Source: Ornithodoros turicata
Lineage: Eukaryota > Arthropoda > Arachnida > Ixodida > Argasidae
Length of the DNA: 64,000 nt
NCBI RefSeq assembly: GCF_037126465.1
Contig: NW_026999403.1
Span: 434,001 to 498,000, forward strand
Reading direction: 5' to 3'
Position numbers and translations under genes: made by a program. Within the stretch, counting starts at the first letter, position 1. Each line of letters opens with the position of its first letter. A model generated the notes under the pieces. It ran no database searches. It was not told the DNA's origin and saw only the letters and a list, made by a program, of their open reading frames with translations. Positions 31,909 to 42,309 of this stretch are shown here, piece after piece.

Positions 31909-32916
31909 CTAGGCGGCCAAATTTCTTACCGTTGAAAGTGCTCCCAGATCTTCGTTAATGGTTGATTGGAATTTGTAAATGAGATAAGATTCGCGTTGTT
32001 CCCTGCACCGATCTGAGCTAAAATTTGACTGGAGAATATAAAGTGAGACGTTATTTAGTGAATGACCTGGTTGTTTGAAATGGCGAGAGACCGGGAGGTT
32101 TGGCTTTTTGGTAACGTCAGATCGGTGGTTGTTGAACCTGATCCGAAATGATCTTTTAGTCTGACCTACGTATTGTGCTTGGCACATGCCGCACTGAATG
32201 ACATAAATGACGTTAGATGAATTACAGTCGAAGTCACCATTAATTTTGACGGAAAAATTGGAATTAGTACTTTTAAGTACTTGGGTGCTTTGCATTAATT
32301 TGCATATTTGACACCTTCGACCATCGCACGGGTGACAGCCGTTTCCTGGATGCGCTGCTTTGCTAACTTTAGAGCTAACTAGATTATCGTGCAGGTTGCG
32401 CGCGCGCCTGTAGGTTACCCGCGGTGGCTGAGGGAAAATTTGTCCCATGCGCTCTGATTGGAGAAGGATACTATGATGACGGTTTAGTATATTGTTAACG
32501 CTTGGAATATTGCTGCTAAATGTTAAGATGAGGTTTACGGAACCATTATCTAACACGCGTTTGTGGTTTTCGAACAGGGATTTGCGATCTGCTTTGCGGG
32601 CTTTGTTTAGAGCGTCGTCAACTAAGCTAGGTGGAAATTGACGACCGATGAATGTTTCCCTAAGTTGAGCTAGATTTCTGTCCAAGTCATCGTCACTGGA
32701 ACAGATTCGCCTGTATCGAAGTGCTTGGCTGTAAGGGATGGCAAGTTTAGTATGACGCGGGTGACAACTGTTAAATGCTAGATACTGTTGAGAGTCCGTA
32801 GGTTTACGGAACAGGTTTGTGGACAAGGCCCCGTTGGTTAACTTTACTTGGACATCGAGAAAGTTAACAGTTAAAGGGGAATAAGAATGGGTGAACTTGA
32901 TGGCCGGATGTGCTTT
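31909..32916 (-). CDS. Penelope-like element ORF: reverse transcriptase C-terminus and GIY-YIG endonuclease (5'-truncated)
   Basis: The open minus frame has no upstream stop before the (TA)n tract, so it begins truncated (AHPAIKFTHSYSPLTVNFLD...). The first part (NFLDVQVKLTNGALSTNLFR, KPTDSQQYL, SCHPRHTK) is the late reverse transcriptase/thumb region of Penelope-like elements. A linker follows with a Cys-rich piece (C-x2-C-x4-C-x2-C around HPCDGRRCQICK). Then comes the GIY-YIG nuclease: VIYVIQC, YVGQT, an Arg in SFRIRF, H in NNHR, and a Glu in CREQRESYLI. The usual catalytic residues appear present. About 310 codons remain intact where a full PLE has roughly 700-900; the RT catalytic core is missing. 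Intactness of this frame suggests a fairly recent insertion. It cannot copy itself as it stands. Confidence 0.88.
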   Translation of the reverse strand, partial: KAHPAIKFTHSYSPLTVNFLDVQVKLTNGALSTNLFRKPTDSQQYLAFNSCHPRHTKLAIPYSQALRYRRICSSDDDLDRNLAQLRETFIGRQFPPSLVDDALNKARKADRKSLFENHKRVLDNGSVNLILTFSSNIPSVNNILNRHHSILLQSERMGQIFPQPPRVTYRRARNLHDNLVSSKVSKAAHPGNGCHPCDGRRCQICKLMQSTQVLKSTNSNFSVKINGDFDCNSSNVIYVIQCGMCQAQYVGQTKRSFRIRFNNHRSDVTKKPNLPVSRHFKQPGHSLNNVSLYILQSNFSSDRCREQRESYLIYKFQSTINEDLGALSTVRNLAA

Positions 32917-32924
32917 GTATATAT

Positions 32925-32962
<38 letters not shown>
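32917..32962. repeat. (TA)n microsatellite between PLE and ribozyme array
   Basis: TA repeats with one TTG interruption. They join the truncated 5' side of the PLE directly to the left end of the 239-bp array. Confidence 0.9.
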
Positions 32963-32966
<4 letters not shown>

Positions 32967-32990
32967 CATGTCAAGCGTGCCACAATCCCA

Positions 32991-33035
32991 GCTGTGGACG
33001 GCCGTTTCGAGCTAGTTGGCTCTCATCGGCACAGC
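32991..33035 (-). ncRNA. Hammerhead-like ribozyme, unit 1
   Basis: Minus strand: stem I GCTGTG paired with CACAGC; core CCGATGA; stem II GAGC-CAACTA-GCTC; GAAA; stem III palindrome CGGCCG; TC; then stem I. Predicted cleavage is after TC, between plus positions 32997 and 32996. All helices pair perfectly. The core differs from consensus CTGATGA at its second base. Identical copies follow at 33230, 33469, 33708 and 33947. The three-base-pair stem III with no loop would favour pairing between neighbouring copies. Confidence 0.75.
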
Positions 33036-33229
33036 GTAGGGATGTGACACGCTCTTGGGTCGGCACAAACACTGTGTCTCTGCGAGATATCAATGTTGCA
33101 GGGTGTTAGCAACACCTCTGGCGGCCGCAGTGCAAAGCCAGCAAGTACAGACACAAATATAAAAATGAGCGAATGCTCCATGGCTGCACGTGAGGCATAT
33201 GTTTACATGTCAAGCGTGCCACAATCCCA

Positions 33230-33274
33230 GCTGTGGACGGCCGTTTCGAGCTAGTTGGCTCTCATCGGCACAGC
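33230..33274 (-). ncRNA. Hammerhead-like ribozyme, unit 2
   Basis: Same sequence and fold as unit 1, 239 bp further on. Confidence 0.75.
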
Positions 33275-33468
33275 GTAGGGATGTGACACGCTCTTGGGTC
33301 GGCACAAACACTGTGTCTCTGCGAGATATCAATGTTGCAGGGTGTTAGCAACACCTCTGGCGGCCGCAGTGCAAAGCCAGCAAGTACAGACACAAATATA
33401 AAAATGAGCGAATGCTCCATGGCTGCACGTGAGGCATATGTTTACATGTCAAGCGTGCCACAATCCCA

Positions 33469-33513
33469 GCTGTGGACGGCCGTTTCGAGCTAGTTGGCTC
33501 TCATCGGCACAGC
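33469..33513 (-). ncRNA. Hammerhead-like ribozyme, unit 3
   Basis: Same sequence and fold as unit 1. Confidence 0.75.
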
Positions 33514-33707
33514 GTAGGGATGTGACACGCTCTTGGGTCGGCACAAACACTGTGTCTCTGCGAGATATCAATGTTGCAGGGTGTTAGCAACACCTCTGGC
33601 GGCCGCAGTGCAAAGCCAGCAAGTACAGACACAAATATAAAAATGAGCGAATGCTCCATGGCTGCACGTGAGGCATATGTTTACATGTCAAGCGTGCCAC
33701 AATCCCA

Positions 33708-33752
33708 GCTGTGGACGGCCGTTTCGAGCTAGTTGGCTCTCATCGGCACAGC
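33708..33752 (-). ncRNA. Hammerhead-like ribozyme, unit 4
   Basis: Same sequence and fold as unit 1. Confidence 0.75.
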
Positions 33753-33946
33753 GTAGGGATGTGACACGCTCTTGGGTCGGCACAAACACTGTGTCTCTGC
33801 GAGATATCAATGTTGCAGGGTGTTAGCAACACCTCTGGCGGCCGCAGTGCAAAGCCAGCAAGTACAGACACAAATATAAAAATGAGCGAATGCTCCATGG
33901 CTGCACGTGAGGCATATGTTTACATGTCAAGCGTGCCACAATCCCA

Positions 33947-33991
33947 GCTGTGGACGGCCGTTTCGAGCTAGTTGGCTCTCATCGGCACAGC
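33947..33991 (-). ncRNA. Hammerhead-like ribozyme, unit 5
   Basis: Same sequence and fold as unit 1. The next unit stops at 34191, after only the six stem I bases GCTGTG. Confidence 0.75.
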
Positions 33992-34186
33992 GTAGGGATG
34001 TGACACGCTCTTGGGTCGGCACAAACACTGTGTCTCTGCGAGATATCAATGTTGCAGGGTGTTAGCAACACCTCTGGCGGCCGCAGTGCAAAGCCAGCAA
34101 GTACAGACACAAATATAAAAATGAGCGAATGCTCCATGGCTGCACGTGAGGCATATGTTTACATGTCAAGCGTGCCACAATCCCAG

Positions 34187-34191
<5 letters not shown>

Positions 34192-34249
<58 letters not shown>
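34192..34249. repeat. (TA)n microsatellite at the array 5' boundary
   Basis: About 58 bp of TA repeats with one G, directly next to the last bases of the array. Confidence 0.92.
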
Positions 34250-34500
34250 CTCACTACTCGACAAAAGAAAAGAAAACCGCTTAGAGGAAAAATAGGTAGA
34301 GCAACAAATGCCTCAATACGTCGCTCGATAACTGAACCATGTATATCGAATAACTAATTTTTGTACACGCTCGATCTTTTCCGTGGCTCATTATTTTTTT
34401 TTACTTGCGTCTGCCCATACATGCATCTACATACGCAGTCAAACCAAATAAAACCTACAGTTCGACGTCATGCAGTCCTCAAAGTCAACTGTCACCTACC
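34250..34500. other. Unassigned sequence
   Basis: Nothing recognised. Confidence 0.4.
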
Positions 34501-34663
34501 ATGACACTGAGGGAAGGTAAAACGGGTAGGAACACTTCATTACAATTAAGATGAACAAAAGGCTTTCGTGCAGAGCCTGCACTTCATCAGGCTCTGCATC
34601 AGGCCTTGTTCATCTTAATTGTAATAAAGTGTTCCTACCCGTTTTACCTTCCCTCAGTGTCAT
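34501..34663. repeat. 58-bp-arm palindrome with a hammerhead-like loop
   Basis: Arms 34501-34558 and 34606-34663 pair with one mismatch. The loop, read on the minus strand, contains CCTGATGA-A-GTGCAG-GCT-CTGCAC-GAAA (34565-34591). This is a perfect CTGATGA and GAAA core with a six-base-pair stem II and the same extra A as the PLE motif at 31602. Closing stems I and III are not evident. It may be two PLE ends joined head to head. Confidence 0.75.
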
Positions 34664-34836
34664 CACAGTTAATTGCACTGTGGCGTTGCTTTTTACTTTG
34701 TATTGTATTGTCACCTACCAACTAATAATTACCACCGTGACTAGAAGCCGACCGCAGCTTGCCCCTTTTAATCTTTTAATCGATTTACTATGACATAAAT
34801 CCTTTCCTTTCCGTGACATTTTGTCAACCAAACCTA

Positions 34837-35085
34837 CACTCTTAAAAATGAACTTCAACGCATAGCACGCTCCTAGCCAACCATTATCTCGAATGATATC
34901 GCTCTGTGCCCTCATTTGTTCAAAACGGTAGGCGTACGCCTTTTTTGTGACACTTATGCGGTTCATAATTGTCACAAAAATGGCGTACGCCTCCCGTTTT
35001 CAGCAAATCGGGGCAGATAACGATATCATTCGAGATGCTGGTTGGCTAGGAGCGTGCTATGCGGTGAAGTTCATTTCTAAGAGTG
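34837..35085. mobile_element. Fold-back MITE F1, complete
   Basis: A 249-bp hairpin with TA on both sides (34835-34836 and 35086-35087). Ends are CACTCTTAAAAATG and CATTTCTAAGAGTG. The arms differ at several places, so it is somewhat older than the copy at 22293. Confidence 0.9.
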
Positions 35086-35399
35086 TACCACACTACACAA
35101 AGGCAAAAAAAAAAAAAAAAAGCCCAATACGAATGTACTAACATCACTTTCTGCTCTCAACAGATAACACAGACAGCACACAAACCTGCACAGAGTGAAG
35201 CCCATTGAGGGCCACTCGTACGGAGCATCCCACTCGTGCATATGCGCTGCAAGGAAGCGTAGGCACATCCAGAGGCCCATACCTAGACAGCATCCCACGT
35301 GCCGCACCTACGGAGGCCCTACTCATTCACAAACAAGTTGCGCTACCAACAACATCGACAGCTGTGATTTCCTCGCCCCGGATACTAAGATTGGATTGG

Positions 35400-35589
35400 G
35401 CAGCGGCCATTTTGGGATTACCGCGGTTGGGGTTGTGGAAGAGAAAGAAGCGTGCTCCGTGGTGTGACCGAAGTTTGGCCGCCGACGAACTGGTGCTACA
35501 ATGATGGTTCAGCAAAGGGCGAACGGAGGGCACCTGCTGGATGGTATGCCGCGGTACTCCTACTACGGACCGCCATTACCGCAAAGGAG
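35400..35589 (+). promoter_or_regulatory. Possible promoter and first coding exon
   Basis: GC-rich sequence with GCGGCCATTTTGG (a YY1-like motif as in housekeeping promoters). A frame follows, starting ATGATGGTTCAG at 35501 and reading MMVQQRANGGHLLDGMPRYS..., with a donor-like GAG/GTAAAA at 35589/35590. Without splicing it stops after 30 codons. I do not recognise the protein and found no partner exon, so this is a candidate only. Confidence 0.3.
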
Positions 35590-38094
35590 GTAAAAATGTT
35601 TGTTTCCGGTCGGTGTTGGACGGGTTGGTTTCGGGATGTTCTGACAGCGAGTGTGAAAATGAGTAGAGAGATCAAATATAAAGTTGTGTAAGAAGCGAGG
35701 AGAAAGATAAAGAGAGAGAGAGAGAAAATAGCGAAACATGTTGAAACGAATGTGCATTGGACGAATGACCTAGTCATTTTACTTTACTGTAATTTGAAGC
35801 ACTTATTTTGACGAGTAAGGCAAAACATAGTGAGCAGTCCAGTCAGGGACAGCGGTGCGGTTAGTGCATCTCATTAGTCTCCCGCAGACGACTGTTATGC
35901 GTCCTTGTAATGCCTTAGCTAGTTATATTGTTTTGCTTTCATCTTGTTCCCGCTTAAGTATTTGTGAGGAGTCCAGAAAGAAATATTCGTCGGCTCAAGC
36001 TGTAAAAAGAAAAGCAAACCAAAGAAGACATTCTGCAAATATGTTGCAAAGACATCCGATGGCTGCGTAACTAGAACAACGCTCAAACAATTTCAGGGTT
36101 TCCTATTTCTTGTATACGTATCCTTAAAACAGAGCACATGCAGTGAACGTGTTCATCACACCGACAGTATTTGTGCGCAGACGCCCCGGATATTGATTAG
36201 GTTTCGGTTTCGGTCTCCGCTGCCGAAGCAGACGACTTTCTTTCCGAACCCATTTCGAGCGAAGAACGCGTCGCCGCCTTTCCCTCTCAAATTGTTCAAC
36301 CGTATTAGCAGATTGCCAACGCAAGCTGACACACTCACACGCACACTACTCATCTCTATTTCGTTTAATTGAAGCATATTCACAATATAGGCCAAAAAGA
36401 GCAAGAGCGTTTTCCTTATATGGCGAGCGCAAACATAACGGTATCGGGTGTTGCCAATCCTTCCTTCACTGTTGCGGCTGGACAGATATATAAAAAAATA
36501 ACATATTTCTTACGATACAAATGAAACACCAGAGATGAATAATTTCACAGAACTGTTGAAGTCCGGGAAGAATGTTCTTTAGCACGTTTCCGATGACTCC
36601 GCGTACGACGCGCAGGCAGAACAAACACACATAGAAAAAAAAAGTCACTTCCGCTGACGTCACGGTCCGCCATATTGAGTTTGGGGTGTTGCCGTGAGAG
36701 GGCTATCGCCAGTGCGAAAATAACGGTGAGCCATTTATACCTTCCTTATTTCCTAATTATTCTGACACATTACAACTTTGGAACATCAGTAGATCAAAGT
36801 GAACCGTTCACCACCTCCAAATTGGCACTACACTTCGCCGCCAGGTCGATAACGAACTCGAGAGATCTCGAAACAGCTGCAGTATCCTCGCGGTATGGGC
36901 CCCAAGCTGATTTTCTTGTGAGGTTTGCCGGAGTTTAGAAACGCGTTGAAGCTGTACAGTCATCCTTGAACGACGGTAGGTTGTGTAAATTGTCCGTACG
37001 TGTGTATTTTACGTAGCTGCGTCGGAGTCACAACACCCAAAGGGAAGTGTTCGCTTGGGAAGACTTCTATGTATAGGGTTACAGCCTCGCGCGCACGATG
37101 TTTTTAACACTTCAGGCACCATAATACGCTACTATCGGTATTTACTGATGTTCTCACAAAGGTTACCGTCAAATTATATACCAACTTTCACTTTTATGTA
37201 CCGTGCTTCGGCGGAGACGTCGAAACTAGGCGAGAGATTTGCGGGTAGGTCTTTTCTGAAGAAACGTTCCTCGAGTGTATGCTAAATAGCGCGCTGTTGG
37301 TCCTTGGAGGCTGGAACGAATCGTCTGCAATTAACAGTTGCAACAGACGACCTCGGCATGGTAAATTTTGATGCGGCCAAATCGTTGAAAGTGTTACCAA
37401 GGTTACGTGCGCCGTAGCCGCACTTAAAAATGTCACTGAAGTTACAAGGAAGGTATGACTTCGAGCGGAATGAAAAATTTAAATTTTAAAACTAGCACTT
37501 GTTGCTGCTGCGCAGGTGAGCATTGGTTGTGTGCAGGGCGGATTCATTTGACTGACTTTGCAGGATATGTCGCATTCGACATCCAAAATTTCAGCGGTTA
37601 TATATCCATGTCATCGATTGCAGTTGATTTATTGCAGACGATGTGGTTGTAATCTGTTATTGATGGAGTAACAGACGAACGTGTCAGGGTAGGGTTTCAC
37701 GGCAGCCGTTCCCTGTTACTTCAGCGCATCTGTCTTGCCGCGACCTACACTTGAGTTTGGAAAGCTACCAAAGGCGAGGGCGGAGGCTTTTCAAAACAGT
37801 CGTGCGCGGAGCGGCGCCCGATGTGCATGTTTTTCTTTTGAACACTTTTTCGTTTTCACTTTCCGAAGAGTTCAAAGTATGAAATCTATTATTGTGCACA
37901 CAAAAACTAGCAGCTTGGATCCTACGAGTCATACTTTTCCTCTTTTTATGTGTGGGGTAATGGAGGGAATGATATGCACTTGAACATGTACACATGCGGA
38001 AACGAACTACATAAATAATAATAGTTATTATTACATAGATTGCAAATATTTGAATGAAGATCGTGCTTCCTTAAAACAATTTCAGCAGAGACAT
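35590..38094. other. Mostly unassigned sequence
   Basis: Apart from the promoter-like cluster at 36640 no gene can be supported. (GA)n lies at 35711-35726. Sequence is not obviously repetitive, so it may be intron or intergenic DNA of an unidentified gene. Confidence 0.4.
36640..36725 (+). promoter_or_regulatory. Promoter-like cluster (ETS, CRE, CCGCCAT) and possible untranslated exon
   Basis: CACTTCCG (36646), TGACGTCA (36655-36662) and CCGCCATATTG (36667) lie close together, a combination common in housekeeping promoters. A donor-like AACG/GTGAGC follows at 36725/36726. No coding exon could be linked with confidence. A tiny frame, ATGTCACTGAAG at 37430 ending in a GTATGA donor, is one possibility. 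Confidence 0.3.
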
Positions 38095-38102
38095 GTTCAG
38101 AC

Positions 38103-38745
38103 CAGTGTTTGGGGGTAATCCGTTACTGTAACTAAGGTACTTTTTTTTTTTGGTAGTTTTTATCTTAACTCGTTGATTTTGAGCTCCAGTAACTTCTCGA
38201 GGAGCTCGTTAGTTTTTAGGCAACTTGGTCAAAGTGGCTTGGGGAAAGTTTCAAGTTCCTTTTGTGCGATTGTTAAGCGGTGAACGGTACAAATTCTGTT
38301 TAGGCCGTACGCTAGGAGACTCAGGTGTCTCTGATCTTAGTGGCGAGCAATGTACTTATAATGACATAGGGCATTGTTTACTAAAGTTAAAACTTGGCGC
38401 GGTTGTACGATATGTGCGTAGGAACTCATGGAACATAAACCTGCTTTGCGCTCCATTCAGGACCCTTATTACGAGATCAAAAGCATCAAATTCCTCCCTA
38501 GAGAAACACACAAATGTATGCTTCTTTCGTCTTATCAGATATTGATATACCTTTTGTATATCAAAACTATTTTGAAATGTTTTGCGTCGCCCATTGTGAG
38601 GTCAAGATCTGAATTAACTATAGAAAGGTCAAGAACTAAAAATTATATATTGGGTGGTGAGTAACTTCAATATAACTCGTTACTTTTCTAAAAGAGCTTA
38701 GGAACTTTAAGTTCATTTTCATTACGTGTAACTTCATCATCTCTG
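38103..38745. mobile_element. hAT-type element, CAGTGTTTGGGGGTAA terminus
   Basis: GTTCAGAC (38095-38102) and GTTTAGAC (38746-38753) form an 8-bp duplication with one mismatch. Left end CAGTGTTTGGGGGTAATCCG, right end ATGATGAAGTTAC inverted and closing in CTCTG. AACTCGTT and GTAACTTC motifs occur near the ends. The interior open frame of about 106 codons matches no transposase I know. Confidence 0.75.
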
Positions 38746-38753
38746 GTTTAGAC

Positions 38754-40370
38754 ATTCCTACATGGTTTTGTGTAGCAGACTGCCGTGCGTATTCAGATAA
38801 GATATAGTCACACACAGGGCTGACGCCTCCAGGGGGCAGCCCCCCTGAGCCCGCCAGGGCCGATGCCTCCAGGGGCAGCCCTCCCTGGGCCCGTCTAAAG
38901 AGCGCCGAAAAGACAGTTGAGGCAGCAAGAATGCGGGGGGGGGGGGGGGGGGGGTGCAAATTTTCCTCTTGTCTCCCCCCAAGGCAAAAAGTGGACCAGT
39001 CCTTGTCACACAAGAAAATTTTGTGTGTGTGTTCAGAAAATTCCTGGACGAGTTCGTGGCAAACGTAAACAAAAATTTTGGGTTGGAAGGTTGCAAATTT
39101 ACCGCTAGTATTTGCACGTTCTTTTATATCCTTCTCATAGCGGTCGTACCTGTCTCTTTTCGTGCCTTCATCTGGTATTTTGCGCTACACAGTACCTTAT
39201 GGCGTGGTAAAACTAGTTTATATACATTCCAGCACTGTTGAAAACAATTTTTTGTAGATCTGTGAGATATTTCCGGGCTTGTTATATATATTATTATTAA
39301 AACTGTTATAGAAAAGTAACTCCTTATTCTAACTATATATAGTTACCACCTTTGGTGAAAGCGACTGTCATATACAACTGTACTTACGTTAAGGCAAGGC
39401 CACATCTTTGCCCTATCTATGCATACTTTAAATAATTTTCTCATTGTGATAATGATATTTGTGAAATTCGATATGTTAATTTGTTCCAGCATTGCTCCTT
39501 ACTTTGCAGACTACTTTTTGTACTATAGCTTTTTGCTTCACAGACCAAAAAAGTGACTAAAATACTGACAACTTTTTGTTGTGGGAAGGGATGTGTTTGC
39601 ACTGAACTAATGGAGGGATACAATGGAAACTTCAGTAATCTAGTTGGTTATATTTGCAACCTGCAGTTTACGCTACATTACAATGGTTACTCTCAAACAA
39701 ACATTTTCTTCAAGCTCTACATTGTTCACGTGCACGTTGTCGTGCTGTGCGCCGCTACCTGCGGAACCTGCAAATGAACATTTTCTTCGTGAGCAATCAA
39801 GTATAGGCACACTCTTGAGCGATTCGCTAGCATGCACGTACTAAGCAAAATAACACCACTGTACGCATAGCATTATACCGAGCAACATATGCTGTGTAAA
39901 TATGTAGCAGTCATCGAGATTAGCCGTTGTTTGTAGTCGTTATTTCTAGGTGTTCAGGACATGCGGCTGTTTGCCCATTGTTCTGGTTTCGAATCAGTGT
40001 TTTCGTTTTTCTTCCTGCAAAATTACCGACTTCCTCCACAATACAACGAATGCATTTGTGCAGTTATTGTTGGCGATAAGATTGTTCTGATAGGGTACAA
40101 CAAAATCACAAACACTGTGGTCAGACTTAGTCATATCCTAGTTTTATACGGATGACAAGCTGAAGGGCACGAGAGCGAAGCAGAGATTAAAGATTAGTGG
40201 AGCGAAGATAATCGGGAGGGACAGTATTTTACCCCTCGGCTGATGCCGAGATCATGTTCAACTGTGAGTCACATGTAGATGCAGTATGCACACATTTGCA
40301 GGAGTCGCAAGGTTATATGGCCTTATATGCTTGAGGGGACACTTCAAGATGCTCTAAAACATAATAACTA
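38754..40370. other. Unassigned, with a 40-bp tandem duplication and a G20 run
   Basis: CAGGGCTGACGCCTCCAGGG and CAGGGCCGATGCCTCCAGGG start two tandem copies (38815-38895). A run of 20 G lies at 38935-38954, followed by TGCA. No gene recognised. Confidence 0.45.
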
Positions 40371-40962
40371 CAGGGTTATTCTAGCAAACGTTACACATTT
40401 CGACCGCACTGTAAAAATAGAAGGCTAGATCTGGCCCATCCCAAACTTTGCAGACTGATAGCCATTTATCTGAAGTTTCATTCGAATTTTTGTAAGCACT
40501 ACGTTCATGTAGAAAGAAAATTAAAAATAAAGCAAAATCTTGCCCCATGCATTTTCAATGGCCTATCCCACACAAACACCGCCATTTTTTCTTGTGTGTG
40601 CTTCATGTTCACGTCACTTCACACAGGTAGCGCTGCCTACAACGATGTGACATGCCAATTCTGACGTTATGCACCAATCCTCTTGTTCTGTATGCTGGTG
40701 CCATCTGTGTGTGGTGAAATGAAAGTAAAGCGCAAACAGCAGAAAATGGCGACTTTTGAGCGAGATGCGCCATAGAAAATGCACAGAGTGAGATTTTGCT
40801 TGTTTTTTTAATTTTTCTTTTACGGGACCATAATGCTCACAAAAAATTCCAACAAAACTTCAGACCAATGGCTACCAGTCTGCAAAGTTTGGTGTTGGAC
40901 AAACCCAGTCTTCTATTTTTAAGATGCGATCAGAATGAGTAACGTTTGCTAGAATAACCCTG
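40371..40962. mobile_element. Long-inverted-repeat MITE with TA duplication
   Basis: TA flanks both ends (40369-40370 and 40963-40964). The 24-base terminus starts CAGGGTTATTCTAGCAAACG and is perfect on both sides. Pairing continues about 120 bases inward (AAAAATAGAAG, AACTTTGCAGACTG, AATGGC...). A Tc1/mariner-type target site fits. No transposase. Confidence 0.88.
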
Positions 40963-41735
40963 TAGGTTTTATTTGGAATCTGAAGCTTTGTGATGCTTCT
41001 CAGAGCAGGCAGGCTGCTCACATGACAGTGATGTCAAGGCAGCAGACGCTTAATGTCCCGTGTGGTGTTAACGCCAGTTTTAGTTTCCTCAGGAGGAAGT
41101 TGATAGCGAAGATGATGTTGCCTGTCATTGCCAACTATTGCTGCTGTAGTATGTCCGTCTTACACTAGAGATTAGCTGTGCGTACACAAGCACCGAGCAT
41201 TCGTTCTACCACATCTTCTTCTGCATGAGAATTACTCGTTACCTCCTTTTACCATTTTTATTTCCCTGCTAAGGATTTATCGAGTAAGGAAATTTTCAAA
41301 GTGAAACGTTCATGCTAGTGCTCGTATCAAAGTTAACGCTTTCTGCCACGTGGATATGTCGACAGTGTTCCATACGGCAACAATGAACACAGTGAGCAGT
41401 TGCTTTGCGGTGCTAGCATGGAATCGAGAAAAATACAAAACAAATGGCGCAACAAAAGCCATAGCGTTTCAAATTTTCCGTTATCATAGCACGCATTTTA
41501 ACTGTCGTGGAGTTGTGGGTGTTGCAGAGTATGCATGAACGTGAGTTTTAAATTGCATTAAAAACATTAAAATTTATTAAATTAACATTAAAATTAAATT
41601 ATTAAAAACATTCTCTGGGGGGGACTTTCAAAATGTGCTGTTATATGCACTGCGTTATATGCCAGCCAGTTCCAAACCATGTTCAAACGTACAATTTGAA
41701 AGATAGAAGGTCAAGTACACTAACCATTATGATCA
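40963..41735. other. Unassigned sequence
   Basis: Nothing recognised. Confidence 0.4.
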
Positions 41736-42309
41736 CAGATCGAGAAGTTACCCGTCAAAAAGAACTAGTTACGAGTCAAGTTAGCGTGTGAAAAATGTAA
41801 CGAAGTCAATAACGAAGTTCTTCAGCCTGAAATGTAACTTGCAGTTACGGAGTTACTTAAAAAAAGAACGAGTTACTTCCAAGTTACCTCGTACACAAAA
41901 TAGCACGAGCAGTTGAGTTCGACCTTGAGTTGCCTGCAGAGGAGTGCAACACGCTTAGATCGTTTTCGTTAATGTCCAATAATTCGAATGCTTTGCGTCT
42001 TAGTCCCTGGTTCAGCTTCATTTCAATGGCAGCGGTTCTCACCTCCTGAATAGAATACAGTCATTGATTGAATGACATGTTTTATGGTCTAAAATACCAC
42101 GAAAGAACTGGAGAGAAAGCAAGAAAATAAGTGGACGTGAGCGAAAAACAAATTAAAAGTAACTTGGAACTTAGCTTAAGTTACTTTGGCAAAGTTACCT
42201 GAAAAAGAAACGAGTCCCTCTGAAAGTTACCACGGTACAAAAGCACCGAGTTAAGTTACAACTTACCAAAAAAAGAACTTAGTTACGGTAACGAGTTACC
42301 TCAAACTCT
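41736..42309. mobile_element. hAT-like element rich in GTTAC motifs
   Basis: Ends CAGATCGAGAAGTTACCCGT and, inverted, CAGAGTTTGAGGTAACTCG. Multiple AGTTAC/GTAACT motifs cluster near both ends. No target duplication is visible. A second copy lies at 60351-61156. Confidence 0.65.

Larger units (their letters stand above)
32963..34191 (-). repeat. Five identical 239-bp units plus a partial sixth, hammerhead-bearing (retrozyme-like)
   Basis: TTTACATGTCAAGCGTGCC recurs at 32963, 33202, 33441, 33680, 33919 and 34158, an exact 239-bp period. The units look identical by eye. Each carries a hammerhead-like fold on the minus strand. The array's right limit is CCCAGCTGTG at 34191, so the minus-strand copy starts with CACAGCTGGG, exactly the base after the predicted cleavage site. 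Landmarks shared with the 233-bp repeats at 50344 are GGCTGCACGT, GCATATGTTT and CAGTGCAAAGCCAG. No protein is encoded. Fits an animal retrozyme inserted as a multimer. Identity of the copies could also reflect an assembly choice. Confidence 0.88.

Noticed and set aside
32963..34191. Reading the 239-bp array as an LTR or coding repeat
   Set aside because: No open frame is kept through the units, no TG...CA ends are present, and the conserved feature is the ribozyme fold on the minus strand.
38225..38545. 106-codon frame inside the hAT-type element as transposase remnant
   Set aside because: No recognisable hAT dimerisation or catalytic motif; too short to judge.
41736..42309. An 8-bp duplication around the GTTAC element
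   Set aside because: The flanks TATGATCA and ATCATGAT are similar but not direct repeats; calling them a duplication would be forced.
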